From: an uncultured Collinsella sp.
GTDB taxonomy: Bacteria > Actinomycetota > Coriobacteriia > Coriobacteriales > Coriobacteriaceae
DNA length: 23,145 nt
Assembly: GCA_900552705.1 (NCBI GenBank)
Contig: USAX01000018.1
Span: 1-23,145 of the forward strand
Direction of reading: 5' to 3'
The notes below the pieces were generated by a model. The model was not told where the DNA came from, did no database searches, and worked only from the letters and a program-made list of their open reading frames with translations. Every line of letters begins with the position of its first letter. Within the stretch, counting starts at the first letter, position 1. This document shows positions 14,733-21,633 of this stretch, piece after piece. Both the position numbers and the translations under genes were made by a program.

Positions 14733-14774
14733 ACCGCCGCGAAGGGAACCGGCCCCTTTTTCGGCGGTTTTTTG
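14733..14774 (+). terminator. Rho-independent terminator of the DUF4143 ATPase gene
   Basis: Stem ACCGCCG/CGGCGGT (14733-14739 with 14762-14768), with an inner AAGGG/CCCTT pairing, is followed by TTTTTTG. It lies 20 bp after the stop codon. Confidence 0.8.
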
Positions 14775-14796
14775 CCTATCTGGTGCGTCTTAGATG

Positions 14797-14925
14797 CAAG
14801 TGAGTAGACTTATTTGGATATGCCGAGCACATCGCGACAAATGCTCAATAAAACCGCAGGTCAGAGCTGTGGCGTTTTGGGGCGTGCTTGACCTCCTGCA
14901 AAAAGCCTACTCACTTGGTTTTTTC
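14797..14925. repeat. 121-bp inverted-repeat element with terminator-like end
   Basis: Perfect 11-bp arms CAAGTGAGTAG (14797-14807) and CTACTCACTTG (14907-14917) enclose a second pairing of GCAGGTCA with TGACCTCCTGC. TTTTTT follows the right arm. Similarity continues beyond the arms (the left arm is followed by ACTTATTTG, the right arm complement by GCTTTTTGC). This suggests two inverted copies of one unit. I see no gene inside. Confidence 0.55.
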
Positions 14926-14933
14926 TGTTAGAA

Positions 14934-14970
14934 GACCGCCGCGAGGTGGAGTGGCTCCTCCGCGGCGGTC
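14934..14970. other. Strong GC-rich hairpin
   Basis: GACCGCCGCG (14934-14943) pairs perfectly with CGCGGCGGTC (14961-14970), with an inner GGAG/CTCC. There is no T-run on the plus side. It sits between the inverted-repeat element and the AAACCTG repeat, in the gap between the DUF4143 ATPase gene and luxR3. Confidence 0.6.
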
Positions 14971-14978
14971 GGCGTTTG

Positions 14979-15011
14979 CCCAGATAAAACCTGCCAAAAT
15001 AAACCTGTCTA
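14979..15011 (-). repeat. ~32-bp dispersed repeat, copy A (AAACCTG type)
   Basis: Its complement contains GACAGGTTTATTTTGG and GGTTTTATCTGGG. The same sequence appears at 21232-21263 with two differences. It carries two AAACCTG words in direct orientation. It may be a regulatory site or part of a mobile repeat. Confidence 0.65.
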
Positions 15012-15052
15012 CTCTTTGAGCCAGAGCCGACACTAATTCAAATGGCGAAATC

Positions 15053-15084
15053 AAAGGGCGTTCTCCGCATGGAGGGCGCCCTTT
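15053..15084. terminator. Bidirectional terminator-like hairpin after luxR3
   Basis: AAAGGGCG/CGCCCTTT (15053-15060 with 15077-15084), with an inner CTCC/GGAG, ends 2 bases after the luxR3 stop codon on the minus strand. A-rich and T-rich flanks are present on each side. Confidence 0.75.
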
Positions 15085-15085
15085 T

Positions 15086-15889
15086 TCATCGCAGGATGTT
15101 TTGCGCGGCAGTCATAAGGCCCAGGCGGTTGCTGACGCCGAGCTTGCGATAGATGGCGTTGACGTGCTTCTTGACGGTTGACTCGCTTATGAATAGCTCG
15201 TTTGCCATTTGTTTGTTCGTTTTGCCGTCGAGCATGAGCCGCATGACTTCGGCTTCGCGCGGTTGGATATTGTGTTCTGTAATGAAGGCGTTCAGATGGT
15301 TTGCGTCTTCTGTCTGGGTGAGCTTAATGCCCCGAGGATAGAGGTTGGCGAGCGCGAGGCTCGCGTGCCGAGCGACTTCGAGCAGGATTGCGAGCTCGGT
15401 GTCGGTGAAGTCTCCGGCCGTGCGTTCGCGAAACAGGGTGATGCTTCCTAGCGGGCTGTCGTTGTGCGCGAGCGTGGCCGTACAGCCAAAGTAGACGCCC
15501 TGCGGTTCCATCCATTTGCGATAGATGGGCGTGGCATCGCGTCGCTCGACGTCGACGAGGTCGAGGTCGCGGTAGACGCCGACCTTATGTAGGTCAAAGC
15601 TCCATGTTGTATAGTCCATCGCGGCGTAGCGGTTGTAGTAGTCGCTCAGCGCGCGGTCGTCCATTCCGCTGCTTGCGGGGTGGACGTAGCGTGGGGCATC
15701 ACTGCCCGCCGCCTCGATCAGGTCGAACATGGCGATCCGATGGGGCACGAGCCCTGTCGTTCCCTCGAGGGTCTCCTTTTGCAGCTTATCGACACCGTGT
15801 GATGCGTGGATTGCAAGCGCGAGCTCGTTGAGAGCAGTCCAGGTCGTACTGTCCAACTCAATAGTCTGCTGTTTATTGCATGGGGGCAT
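15086..15889 (-). CDS. LuxR-family regulator with soluble GAF-like sensor domain
   Basis: This is a 267-aa protein. Residues ~10-190 form a soluble mixed alpha/beta region ending in TLFRERTAGDFTDTELAILL, which is typical of GAF domains. The LuxR/GerE helix-turn-helix occupies ~208-267 (IQPREAEVMRLMLDGKTNKQ, then ISESTVKKHVNAIYRKLGV). Unlike luxR1 and luxR2 it has no membrane segments. The start is placed at 15889 (MPPCNK) because GGAAAGGA lies six bases upstream; the in-frame start at 15925 has no such site. It is divergent from aguA2, and the intervening 178 bp contains concentric inverted repeats, so it probably controls aguA2 and itself. The ligand is unknown. Confidence 0.85.
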   Translation of the reverse strand: MPPCNKQQTIELDSTTWTALNELALAIHASHGVDKLQKETLEGTTGLVPHRIAMFDLIEAAGSDAPRYVHPASSGMDDRALSDYYNRYAAMDYTTWSFDLHKVGVYRDLDLVDVERRDATPIYRKWMEPQGVYFGCTATLAHNDSPLGSITLFRERTAGDFTDTELAILLEVARHASLALANLYPRGIKLTQTEDANHLNAFITEHNIQPREAEVMRLMLDGKTNKQMANELFISESTVKKHVNAIYRKLGVSNRLGLMTAAQNILR

Positions 15890-15923
15890 AGGGCGTCCTT
15901 TCCATTGTGGAACCCAGTATGTC

Positions 15924-16008
15924 ATGTTCTCGGCCTGAATAGAACTTTAGGTCAGCGAATGGTATACCGTCGGTCGCTGAAAGGGGCTCGAGGGACCATT
16001 GAGAACAT
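15924..16008. promoter_or_regulatory. Concentric inverted repeats between luxR3 and aguA2
   Basis: Outer arms ATGTTCTC (15924-15931) and GAGAACAT (16001-16008), and inner arms TCAGCGA (15952-15958) and TCGCTGA (15974-15980), are perfect and share one centre at 15966. The 20-base gaps between outer and inner arms are equal on both sides. The palindrome GGTATACC (15961-15968) lies near the centre. This is a likely operator for luxR3, although the arms were found by eye. Confidence 0.6.
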
Positions 16009-16054
16009 CTCGGTGCGACCGCACCATGGTCTCGTCAAGCAAAAGCACCGAGAT
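16007..16054 (+). other. Leader hairpin with competing pairings before aguA2
   Basis: A perfect 10-bp stem ATCTCGGTGC/GCACCGAGAT (16007-16016 with 16045-16054) ends directly before the ribosome site TTAGGAG. The GGTGC of the left arm can instead pair with GCACC at 16021-16025, and GACC/GGTC (16017-16020 with 16028-16031) is another option. Alternative folds could affect initiation of aguA2. Confidence 0.5.
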
Positions 16055-16067
16055 TTAGGAGCTTGAA

Positions 16068-17189
16068 ATGAAGACCATCTACGAGAGTGAGTCCACACCT
16101 AAGAAGGACGGGTTCTATATGCCCGGCGAGTATGAGGAACAGGAGCGTACCTGGATTCTGTGGCCGCACCGCTCCGACGTGTGGCGCTACGGCGCCAAGC
16201 CGGCGCAGAAGGTCTTCACCGAGATCATCAAGACCATTGCACGTTTTCAGCCCATCAATGTGGGCGTTAACACCGAAGACTTCCCCGCGGTGTGTGAGAT
16301 CTTCGACGGCGTTGAGAACGTGCGCGTTATCCACATGGAGTACAACGACAGCTGGATTCGCGACCCCGGCCCGGCGTTCCTCGTTAATGACAATGGTGAG
16401 GTTGCTCTTTCGCACTTCCACTTTAATGCTTACGGCGGTTTCATTGACGGCCTGTATTTCCCGTGGGACAAGGACGCTTCCATTGGCTTGCAGGTGGCAC
16501 AGCTCGAGCAGGTTAACCGCTATCGTCCCGAGGATTATATCCTCGAGGGTGGCTCGTTCAACTGTGATGGTCAAGGCACCGTCGTGACCACCGAGATGTG
16601 TCTGCTCAACGAGGACCGCAACCCGCAGTACACCAAGGAGCAGATTGAGGAGAAGCTCTCTGAGTATCTCGGTATCGAGAAGGTTATCTGGATCAAGGAC
16701 GGTATCGATCCGTACGAAACGAACGGTCATGTGGACGACGTCGCATGCTTTAGTGCGCCCGGCGAGGTCTGCTGCATGTGGACCGATGATCCCAACCATA
16801 AGTTCTACAAGGAGTGCCAAGAGGCGTATAAGACGCTTTCCGAGACGACGGATGCTCGTGGCCGCAAGCTCAAGATCCACAAGGTGATTATGCCTGCGAC
16901 CTCGGTATATATGACCGAAGAGGAGGCCAGCACGATTGACCCCGTCGAGGGCGTGCTGCCGCGTACCCCCGAGGATGCTTTCGAGCCGAGCTACCTCAAC
17001 TTCCTGCCCGTCAACGGCGCAGTGCTGGTGCCACAGTTTGGCGACCCCAACGATGCCCAGGCACTCAAGGATATTCAAGCCGCCTATCCGGATCGCGAGG
17101 TCATCGGCATCATGACGCGCGAGGTCATCTATGGTGGCGGCAACATCCACTGCATCACCCAGCAGCAGCCCAAGGCGCGCTGCAAGTAG
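16068..17189 (+). CDS. aguA: Agmatine deiminase, copy 2 (canonical)
   Basis: This 373-aa enzyme has the standard agmatine deiminase length and motifs. The N-terminus TPKKDGFYMPGEYEEQERTW is typical, and WIRDPGP carries the catalytic Asp ~99. YILEGGS, NGHVDD and GGGNIHCITQQ follow, with the nucleophile at Cys ~362. It converts agmatine to N-carbamoylputrescine and ammonia. ATG 16068 follows TTTAGGAGCTTGAA. Compared with aguA1 it lacks the ~25-residue insertion and keeps the GP after RD. Codon use is less biased. It is isolated from ptcA and divergent from luxR3, so it is probably regulated separately. A GC-rich terminator follows. Confidence 0.92.
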   Translation: MKTIYESESTPKKDGFYMPGEYEEQERTWILWPHRSDVWRYGAKPAQKVFTEIIKTIARFQPINVGVNTEDFPAVCEIFDGVENVRVIHMEYNDSWIRDPGPAFLVNDNGEVALSHFHFNAYGGFIDGLYFPWDKDASIGLQVAQLEQVNRYRPEDYILEGGSFNCDGQGTVVTTEMCLLNEDRNPQYTKEQIEEKLSEYLGIEKVIWIKDGIDPYETNGHVDDVACFSAPGEVCCMWTDDPNHKFYKECQEAYKTLSETTDARGRKLKIHKVIMPATSVYMTEEEASTIDPVEGVLPRTPEDAFEPSYLNFLPVNGAVLVPQFGDPNDAQALKDIQAAYPDREVIGIMTREVIYGGGNIHCITQQQPKARCK

Positions 17190-17230
17190 AGGCGGTTGCA
17201 CGGCACACAGGGTAGTGTCGATATGACCTG

Positions 17231-17264
17231 GGGCCCGCTGGCGCACACGCTGGCGGGCCCTTTT
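17231..17264 (+). terminator. Rho-independent terminator of aguA2
   Basis: Stem GGGCCCGC/GCGGGCCC (17231-17238 with 17253-17260), with an inner GCG/CGC, is followed by TTTT. It lies 41 bp after the stop codon. Confidence 0.85.
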
Positions 17265-17324
17265 GCGTGCGGCGGGCAGCATTGCACGCGGGCGCTCGGG
17301 TCTAAGCGAGGGTACCAGGGGGCC

Positions 17325-17363
17325 TTGCTTATCGTCGATAGTTGGTCTAGAATCGTCGATAGT
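17325..17363 (+). promoter_or_regulatory. Promoter with twin 12-bp direct repeats upstream of the AlbA_2 gene
   Basis: A -35 box TTGCTT (17325-17330) and a -10 box TAGAAT (17348-17353) are spaced by 17 bp. ATCGTCGATAGT occurs at 17331-17342, filling the spacer, and at 17352-17363, overlapping the -10. The copies are 21 bp apart, two helical turns. A partial copy, TCGATGATAG, lies at 17363-17372. The position suggests repression, probably by the gene's own product. Confidence 0.65.
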
Positions 17364-17380
17364 CGATGATAGGGGGTAGC

Positions 17381-18931
17381 ATGCAGCTTGTTGAAAGTGA
17401 GACCGTGGAGTTCAAGTGCACATTTACCCCTAAGCTGCTCAAAGCTGTGGTGGCGTTTGCCAATTCGAATGGCGGTACCTTGTATATCGGAATCGACGAT
17501 TTTGGCAGCATCGTCGGCGTGGACGATATCGATGCCACCATGCTTCAATGCTCTAATGCAATAACCGATGGCGTGTATCCCGACGTTTCTGAAATCACGA
17601 CGGTCTCCGCATTGGACATCGATGGCGCAGCGTTGGTGAAAATCGAGGTGGAAGCGGGTCCTCACAAGCCGTACTGCCTGTGCTCGAAGGGATTTGTTCC
17701 CGCCGGGGTATATCGGCGCCTGGGTCCTGCCAACGTGCCCATCGAGATGGCCCAGATCCGCTCGATGATCAAGCGCACCGACGGCGATTATTTTGAGACC
17801 GCGCGCTCTCATGAACAGAGTTTGACGTTTTTTGAAGCCGAGCGGGTCTTTAGGCGCGCGGAGATTACGTTTGATCAAACCTCTCAAAAGAATCTCGGCC
17901 TTATCGATGAGCTGGGCTTTTACACCAATTTGGCACTGCTGGTCTCTGACCAAAACCCCTTTGCAGTCCGCGCTGGCCTCTTCAACGACGATGCGTATAC
18001 CGAGTTTATCGACCGTCAGGATGGCGAGGGCTCGATCTTTAGGCAGATAGAGGATATCGAACGGTTCCTCAATATATCGAACGCAACGCGTATGTACTTT
18101 GTGCCGGGAAGACTTGATCGCATAGATAAGGACGACTATCCCCGCGAGGCTGTTCGAGAGGGAATTCTGAACCTGTTTATCCATCGCGACTACGAATCTT
18201 CGGTGGCGTCTCTTATCAAGATGAGCCGTACGGCGCTTGAATTTACCAATGCGGGAGGGCCGCAGCACATCAGCGTCGAGGAGGCGCTTGCGGGCGGCTC
18301 GGACGCTCGGAATCCAAAGCTGCAACTGCTCTTTTTGCGCCTGGGGATGGTCGAGGCGTTTGGAACGGGCCTCAAGGGGATCCGCGCGCTCTATGAGGCG
18401 GAAGGGTTGGAACCCGAGGTCTGCGCCTACCCTGCAATGTTTAGGTTGTCGCTGCCCAACGTCAATGCCGTGCGCAATTCCCATCTGACGCCTCGTGGCA
18501 ATAGCGGTCCCAACTTGCGTGGGGATTACAGCGATTATGAGCAGCTCGAGCGGGAAGGGGCGCTGCCGCCCGATGTTTCGCAAGCGTTTACATCCGTGCG
18601 AGCGCAGCGAGAGGGGCACGTGTCGATGAATGGCGACTGCGGCCACGAGGTGCGTGCCAAGCTCGTGGAGGAGCTTGGCTTTGATGTTGCGTGCAAGGCG
18701 TCCGCGATGCTACAGGATGTCTCGGACGAGCGACGTGGTGGATACGCTCGCACCTTGATTCGCTTTGCCCTTGAGCGGCCCCGCGGCTTTACGCGCCAGG
18801 ATGCCTCGGACGCTCTGGGAACTGGGCGCGACGTGACGCTGCGGGTTATCAACGGTTTGCTTGAGGAAGGCGCACTCGTTAAAGAGGGGCGCGCTCGGGC
18901 GACGAGATATCGCGCTGTCGGGCAGGTTTAG
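17381..18931 (+). CDS. AlbA_2 / Schlafen-like ATP-binding putative transcriptional regulator
   Basis: This is a 516-aa protein. The N-terminal ~125 residues match the AlbA_2 (AAA_4, divergent) domain: ESETVEFKCTF, AVVAFANSNGGTLYIGIDD and GVYRRLGPANV. The middle holds an HATPase_c_4-like module: REGILNLFIHRDY, LEFTNAGGP and GTGLKGIRALYEAEG. A linker and a C-terminal winged-helix-like segment follow (ALERPRGFTRQDASDALGTG, then LRVINGLLEEGALVKEG). Such proteins are annotated as ATP-dependent DNA helicase-related transcriptional regulators, and their roles are mostly untested. ATG 17381 has AGGGGG at good spacing and is preferred to the ATG at 17366. The twin repeats in its promoter suggest autoregulation. 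It is monocistronic and may be an accessory gene. Confidence 0.85.
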   Translation: MQLVESETVEFKCTFTPKLLKAVVAFANSNGGTLYIGIDDFGSIVGVDDIDATMLQCSNAITDGVYPDVSEITTVSALDIDGAALVKIEVEAGPHKPYCLCSKGFVPAGVYRRLGPANVPIEMAQIRSMIKRTDGDYFETARSHEQSLTFFEAERVFRRAEITFDQTSQKNLGLIDELGFYTNLALLVSDQNPFAVRAGLFNDDAYTEFIDRQDGEGSIFRQIEDIERFLNISNATRMYFVPGRLDRIDKDDYPREAVREGILNLFIHRDYESSVASLIKMSRTALEFTNAGGPQHISVEEALAGGSDARNPKLQLLFLRLGMVEAFGTGLKGIRALYEAEGLEPEVCAYPAMFRLSLPNVNAVRNSHLTPRGNSGPNLRGDYSDYEQLEREGALPPDVSQAFTSVRAQREGHVSMNGDCGHEVRAKLVEELGFDVACKASAMLQDVSDERRGGYARTLIRFALERPRGFTRQDASDALGTGRDVTLRVINGLLEEGALVKEGRARATRYRAVGQV

Positions 18932-18942
18932 GGACGGGCGGT

Positions 18943-18992
18943 CCGGCCCCCTGGGTTAATCCTGGGTAGAGGCCAAGGGCCGGGTGCCCGGC
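18943..18992. terminator. Hairpins between convergent genes
   Basis: CCGGCCC (18943-18949) pairs with GGGCCGG (18977-18983), and GCCGGG/CCCGGC (18979-18992) offers an alternative tight hairpin. The region separates the stop codons of the AlbA_2 gene and the GNAT gene. There is no strong T-run. Confidence 0.4.
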
Positions 18993-19013
18993 TCGCCTTG
19001 ATTGAAGGGGTAC

Positions 19014-19658
19014 TTAGAGCGTGCCTCCGTACATGTAGACGATAAAGCCGTCGCCGGTGTCTTGGCTGTGGTCCTCCAGGATGCGCTTCATGTTGAGGTG
19101 TTCGTAAAACTGCCAGTCGGAGTTGCAGTCGCTCATCAGGAAGAACTTGGTGCAGCCTGCCTTGGCGAGCTCGGCGCGCGCAAGGTCGATGAGCTCGCGG
19201 CCGAGTCCCTTGCCCTGCCATTCAGGCACAATGATAATCAAGTTGAGTTGACCCTGGGCATATTCGTTGCCTGTGGCGGCAAAGCGATCCGCTGTAGCCT
19301 TTTCGCGGCTGTCTCCAAAGAGCGAGCCCTCGAGCTTGGCATCGGCGGTCTTTGCCATCTCGGTTGCCTGGGCGAACATCTCGTTATAGTAGGGCTCCCA
19401 CGTGGGATTGGTGCGCGGCTTGCCGTCTTCGAAGATGCCGATGCAGCAGGCGGCGATAATGCGGCCCTCGGTCTCGGCGACAAGTGCGATGGGGGAGCGC
19501 TGCAGCTGCATGGCGATGTTAAAGCGCGCGCAGAAATCGGCAGCTTCGACGTCGCCGCGGTTGCGCAGCGTGTTGCACCACAGCTGGTTGTAGATGGCGG
19601 CGATGCCGGCCAGGTCATCGAGCGTGGCGGCGCGCAGGGTTACGTTGTCAAGGCTCAT
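19014..19658 (-). CDS. GNAT-family N-acetyltransferase
   Basis: This is a 214-aa protein. The acetyl-CoA binding motif A is LNLIIIVPEWQGKGLGREL (QGKGLG ~148-153), preceded by the expected beta strand and followed by IDLARAELAKAGCTKFFL and YEHLNM, as in GNAT folds. The N-terminus VTLRAATLDDLAGIAAIYNQ is typical of the family. The substrate cannot be told. The start is backed by GAAGGAGCCTCC just before ATG 19658. A polyamine acetyltransferase role would fit the island, but nothing in the sequence shows it. Confidence 0.88.
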   Translation of the reverse strand: MSLDNVTLRAATLDDLAGIAAIYNQLWCNTLRNRGDVEAADFCARFNIAMQLQRSPIALVAETEGRIIAACCIGIFEDGKPRTNPTWEPYYNEMFAQATEMAKTADAKLEGSLFGDSREKATADRFAATGNEYAQGQLNLIIIVPEWQGKGLGRELIDLARAELAKAGCTKFFLMSDCNSDWQFYEHLNMKRILEDHSQDTGDGFIVYMYGGTL

Positions 19659-19956
19659 GGAGGCTCCTTCCAGGTTGGGTCAGGCCACCTATGAGTGTGA
19701 CATGGCGACATCGTTGCCGCATCAACCATTCGGCAGACGAGCGCCGATACCTCGGGGACGGAGAGGTGGCAATTGGGTAGTCATTGGGGACGTTCTTAAA
19801 CGACTAGTCAAACAAGAGCGTCCCCAACGACTACCCCAAGGAATGTCCCAGACTGCCGGCAGAAAAGGAACGTCCCTAACTGTCACGACTACCTCAAAAG
19901 GAGCGTCCCCAAGTGCCAGCTTTGGTAACGCCGATGTCTTGGCAACGACAGCGAAA
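19659..19956 (-). repeat. Cluster of GGGACGTTC-type repeats with a long hairpin
   Basis: No gene is seen here. Five degenerate copies of a GGGACG(T/C)TCCTTTT-like word (read on the minus strand) lie between 19786 and ~19916. The first two form a long hairpin: GGGTAGTC/GACTACCC (19775-19782 with 19829-19836) around GGGGACGTTCTT/AAGAGCGTCCCC (19786-19797 with 19814-19825). The palindrome GACTAGTC (19802-19809) sits in the loop. The stem is 23 positions with one mismatch and one wobble. Confidence 0.6.
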
Positions 19957-20094
19957 GCCCGCCAGAGCGAGCAAGGTGCCTTGAAGCGAGGCGGCATTGA
20001 CCTTTTGGTCATGCCGCCGAAGCTGAAAGGCAGATTGCCGCTCTGGCGGGCTTGCAGCGTCGGCCGGTTACGGCGTTTGGCAAAACGCCGTAAC
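19957..20094 (-). repeat. 3'-UTR stem-loop repeat element 2 (downstream of aroG)
   Basis: Outer 13-bp arms GCCCGCCAGAGCG (19957-19969) and CGCTCTGGCGGGC (20039-20051) enclose an inner hairpin GCGGCATTGACC/GGTCATGCCGC (19991-20017, one bulge). A 12-bp perfect hairpin GTTACGGCGTTT-GGCA-AAACGCCGTAAC (20067-20094) starts one nucleotide after the aroG stop codon. The layout is that of element 1. Confidence 0.75.
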
Positions 20095-20095
20095 T

Positions 20096-21127
20096 CTAAA
20101 CCCGCTCTGCGATCTCGTGGATGAGGTAGTCGGTCTTTTCCCAGCCCAGGCACGGGTCAGTAATCGACTTACCAAAGACACCGCCATCGACCGGCTGGTT
20201 GCCGTCCTCAAGGTAAGACTCGATCATAAAGCCCTTGACCAGCTTGGAGATGGACTCATTGCGGCGGCAGCTGTCGAGCACCTCCTTGCAAATGCGGTAC
20301 TGCTCCAGCGGGCGCTTACCTGAGTTGTCGTGGTTGCAGTCGATGACCGCCGCCGGGTTGGCGTAGCCGGCATGCTCGGTATAGCGCTCGGCCAGGCGTT
20401 CCAGGTGTTCGTAGTGGTAATTGGGGTAGGTACGACCGTCGAGACCGATGTAGCCACGCATAACGGCGTGCGCGAGCGGATTGCCGTCGCACTCGACCTC
20501 CCAGTTGCGGAAGATGAAGCTCTGGTGTGCCTGGGCGGCGTAGATGGAGTTGAGCATAACGGTGGTGGAACCGGCGGTGGGGTTCTTCATGCCCACAGGC
20601 ACCGAAATGCCGCTCGACACCAGACGATGCTCCTGGTTCTCGACCGAGCGCGCGCCCACAGCGACGTAGCTCAGCAGGTCGACGAGGTACTGGTAGTTGG
20701 ACGGGTAGAGCATCTCGTCGGCGGTAAAGAAACCGGTCTCTTCGATGACGCGCAGGTGCATGTGGCGGATGGCCTTGACGCCTTCGAGCAGGTCATCGGG
20801 CGCCTCGGGGTCGGGGTTGTGCAGCAGACCCTTGTAGCCGGTGCCCTTGGTGCGCGGCTTGTTGGTATAGACACGCGGAATGATGATGAGCTTGTCCTTG
20901 ACCTCTTCGGCGACCTTGGCCAGTCGGTTCATGTACTCAAGCACCGAGTCCTCGCGGTCGGCAGAGCACGGGCCGATGATGAGCACTTTGCGTGCGTCCT
21001 CGCCGGTAAAGACCTTGGCGACCTCGGCGTCGAATGCCTGCTTTTTGGCGGTAAGCTCGGCGGAAAGCGGCATTTCCTCGCGGATCTCCATGGGGATCGG
21101 CAACCTGCGCTTGAATTCCATGGCCAT
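20096..21127 (-). CDS. aroG: 3-deoxy-7-phosphoheptulonate (DAHP) synthase, class I
   Basis: This 343-aa enzyme would condense phosphoenolpyruvate and erythrose 4-phosphate to DAHP, the first step of the shikimate pathway. Class I (AroF/G/H) motifs are in order: IIGPCSADRED (~50-60), PRVYTNKPRTKGTGYKG, GARSVENQEHR, PVGMKNPTAGS, and IDCNHDNSGK with a metal-binding His. The C-terminus ESYLEDGNQPV and GKSITDPCLGW are typical. The start at 21127 is preceded by AAAGGAGG with six bases of spacing. No leader peptide rich in aromatic residues was seen. Which of the AroF/G/H feedback types it is cannot be told from sequence alone; the gene symbol is by family. Confidence 0.93.
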   Translation of the reverse strand: MAMEFKRRLPIPMEIREEMPLSAELTAKKQAFDAEVAKVFTGEDARKVLIIGPCSADREDSVLEYMNRLAKVAEEVKDKLIIIPRVYTNKPRTKGTGYKGLLHNPDPEAPDDLLEGVKAIRHMHLRVIEETGFFTADEMLYPSNYQYLVDLLSYVAVGARSVENQEHRLVSSGISVPVGMKNPTAGSTTVMLNSIYAAQAHQSFIFRNWEVECDGNPLAHAVMRGYIGLDGRTYPNYHYEHLERLAERYTEHAGYANPAAVIDCNHDNSGKRPLEQYRICKEVLDSCRRNESISKLVKGFMIESYLEDGNQPVDGGVFGKSITDPCLGWEKTDYLIHEIAERV

Positions 21128-21231
21128 ATGGGGCCTCCTTTATCAATTAACGGCAACAATTGGCGAATTCTCGAATGCTCGGCATTATCCGCTGTCGCAC
21201 GCTAAAGTGCAAGCGAAACCTGCCGAAAAGG

Positions 21232-21263
21232 GACAGGTTTATTTTGGTCGGTTTTATCTGGGG
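21232..21263 (+). repeat. ~32-bp dispersed repeat, copy B (upstream of aroG)
   Basis: It matches 14979-15011 in inverted orientation with two differences. Just before it, AAACCTG (21216-21222) and CAGGTTT (21234-21240) form a perfect 7-bp dyad. It lies about 100 bp upstream of the aroG start. Confidence 0.65.
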
Positions 21264-21340
21264 AAATGTCGGCGCTCGCCGGAAGGGGAGGGCCAGCGTA
21301 CGGCACGTTGGAGCAAGTTGGATCTTCTGCGGCATACCCT

Positions 21341-21570
21341 GTGGACAAAAAATGGCAAATATGAGTACTGTTGCTAGCGTAGTATCATATCGATCTTACA
21401 AGATAATAGACACGACAGTAAATATGTTCATTAACGTTGGCACACAGAAGCATGCTACCGGACATTTTGATCAATTTGAAGGCATATCTAGGCCGCAAAG
21501 AGGTCGTTTGGGGCAGTTTTGGCTGTTACTAAAAAGGTGACAGTACTCATATTTGTCATTTTTTGTCCAC
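21341..21570. mobile_element. MITE-like element with 31-bp terminal inverted repeats
   Basis: Arms at 21341-21371 (starting GTGGACAAAAAATGGC, ending GAGTACTGT) and 21540-21570 (its complement, ending TTTTTTGTCCAC) match at 30 of 31 positions. The 168-bp interior is noticeably more AT-rich than the neighbouring genes and encodes no convincing protein. There is no clear target duplication (ACCCT before, GGGGC after). A non-autonomous element or a large dyad-type repeat fits best. Confidence 0.6.
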
Positions 21571-21633
21571 GGGGCCTTGAGGGAGGGCGTCAATCAGGTT
21601 CCAGGGGAGGCGTTCCGAGGCCCAAAGGACACA

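Noticed and set aside
19659..20095. Protein-coding gene in the aroG-GNAT gap (ORFs on both strands)
   Set aside because: The ORFs cover repeat-derived hairpins, have no ribosome sites and no domain features.
20330..21205. Plus-strand ORF opposite aroG
   Set aside because: Antisense to a DAHP synthase with all class I motifs.
21160..21540. 126-codon ORF running into the MITE-like element
   Set aside because: No ribosome site or recognisable domain, and it ends within the terminal inverted repeat.
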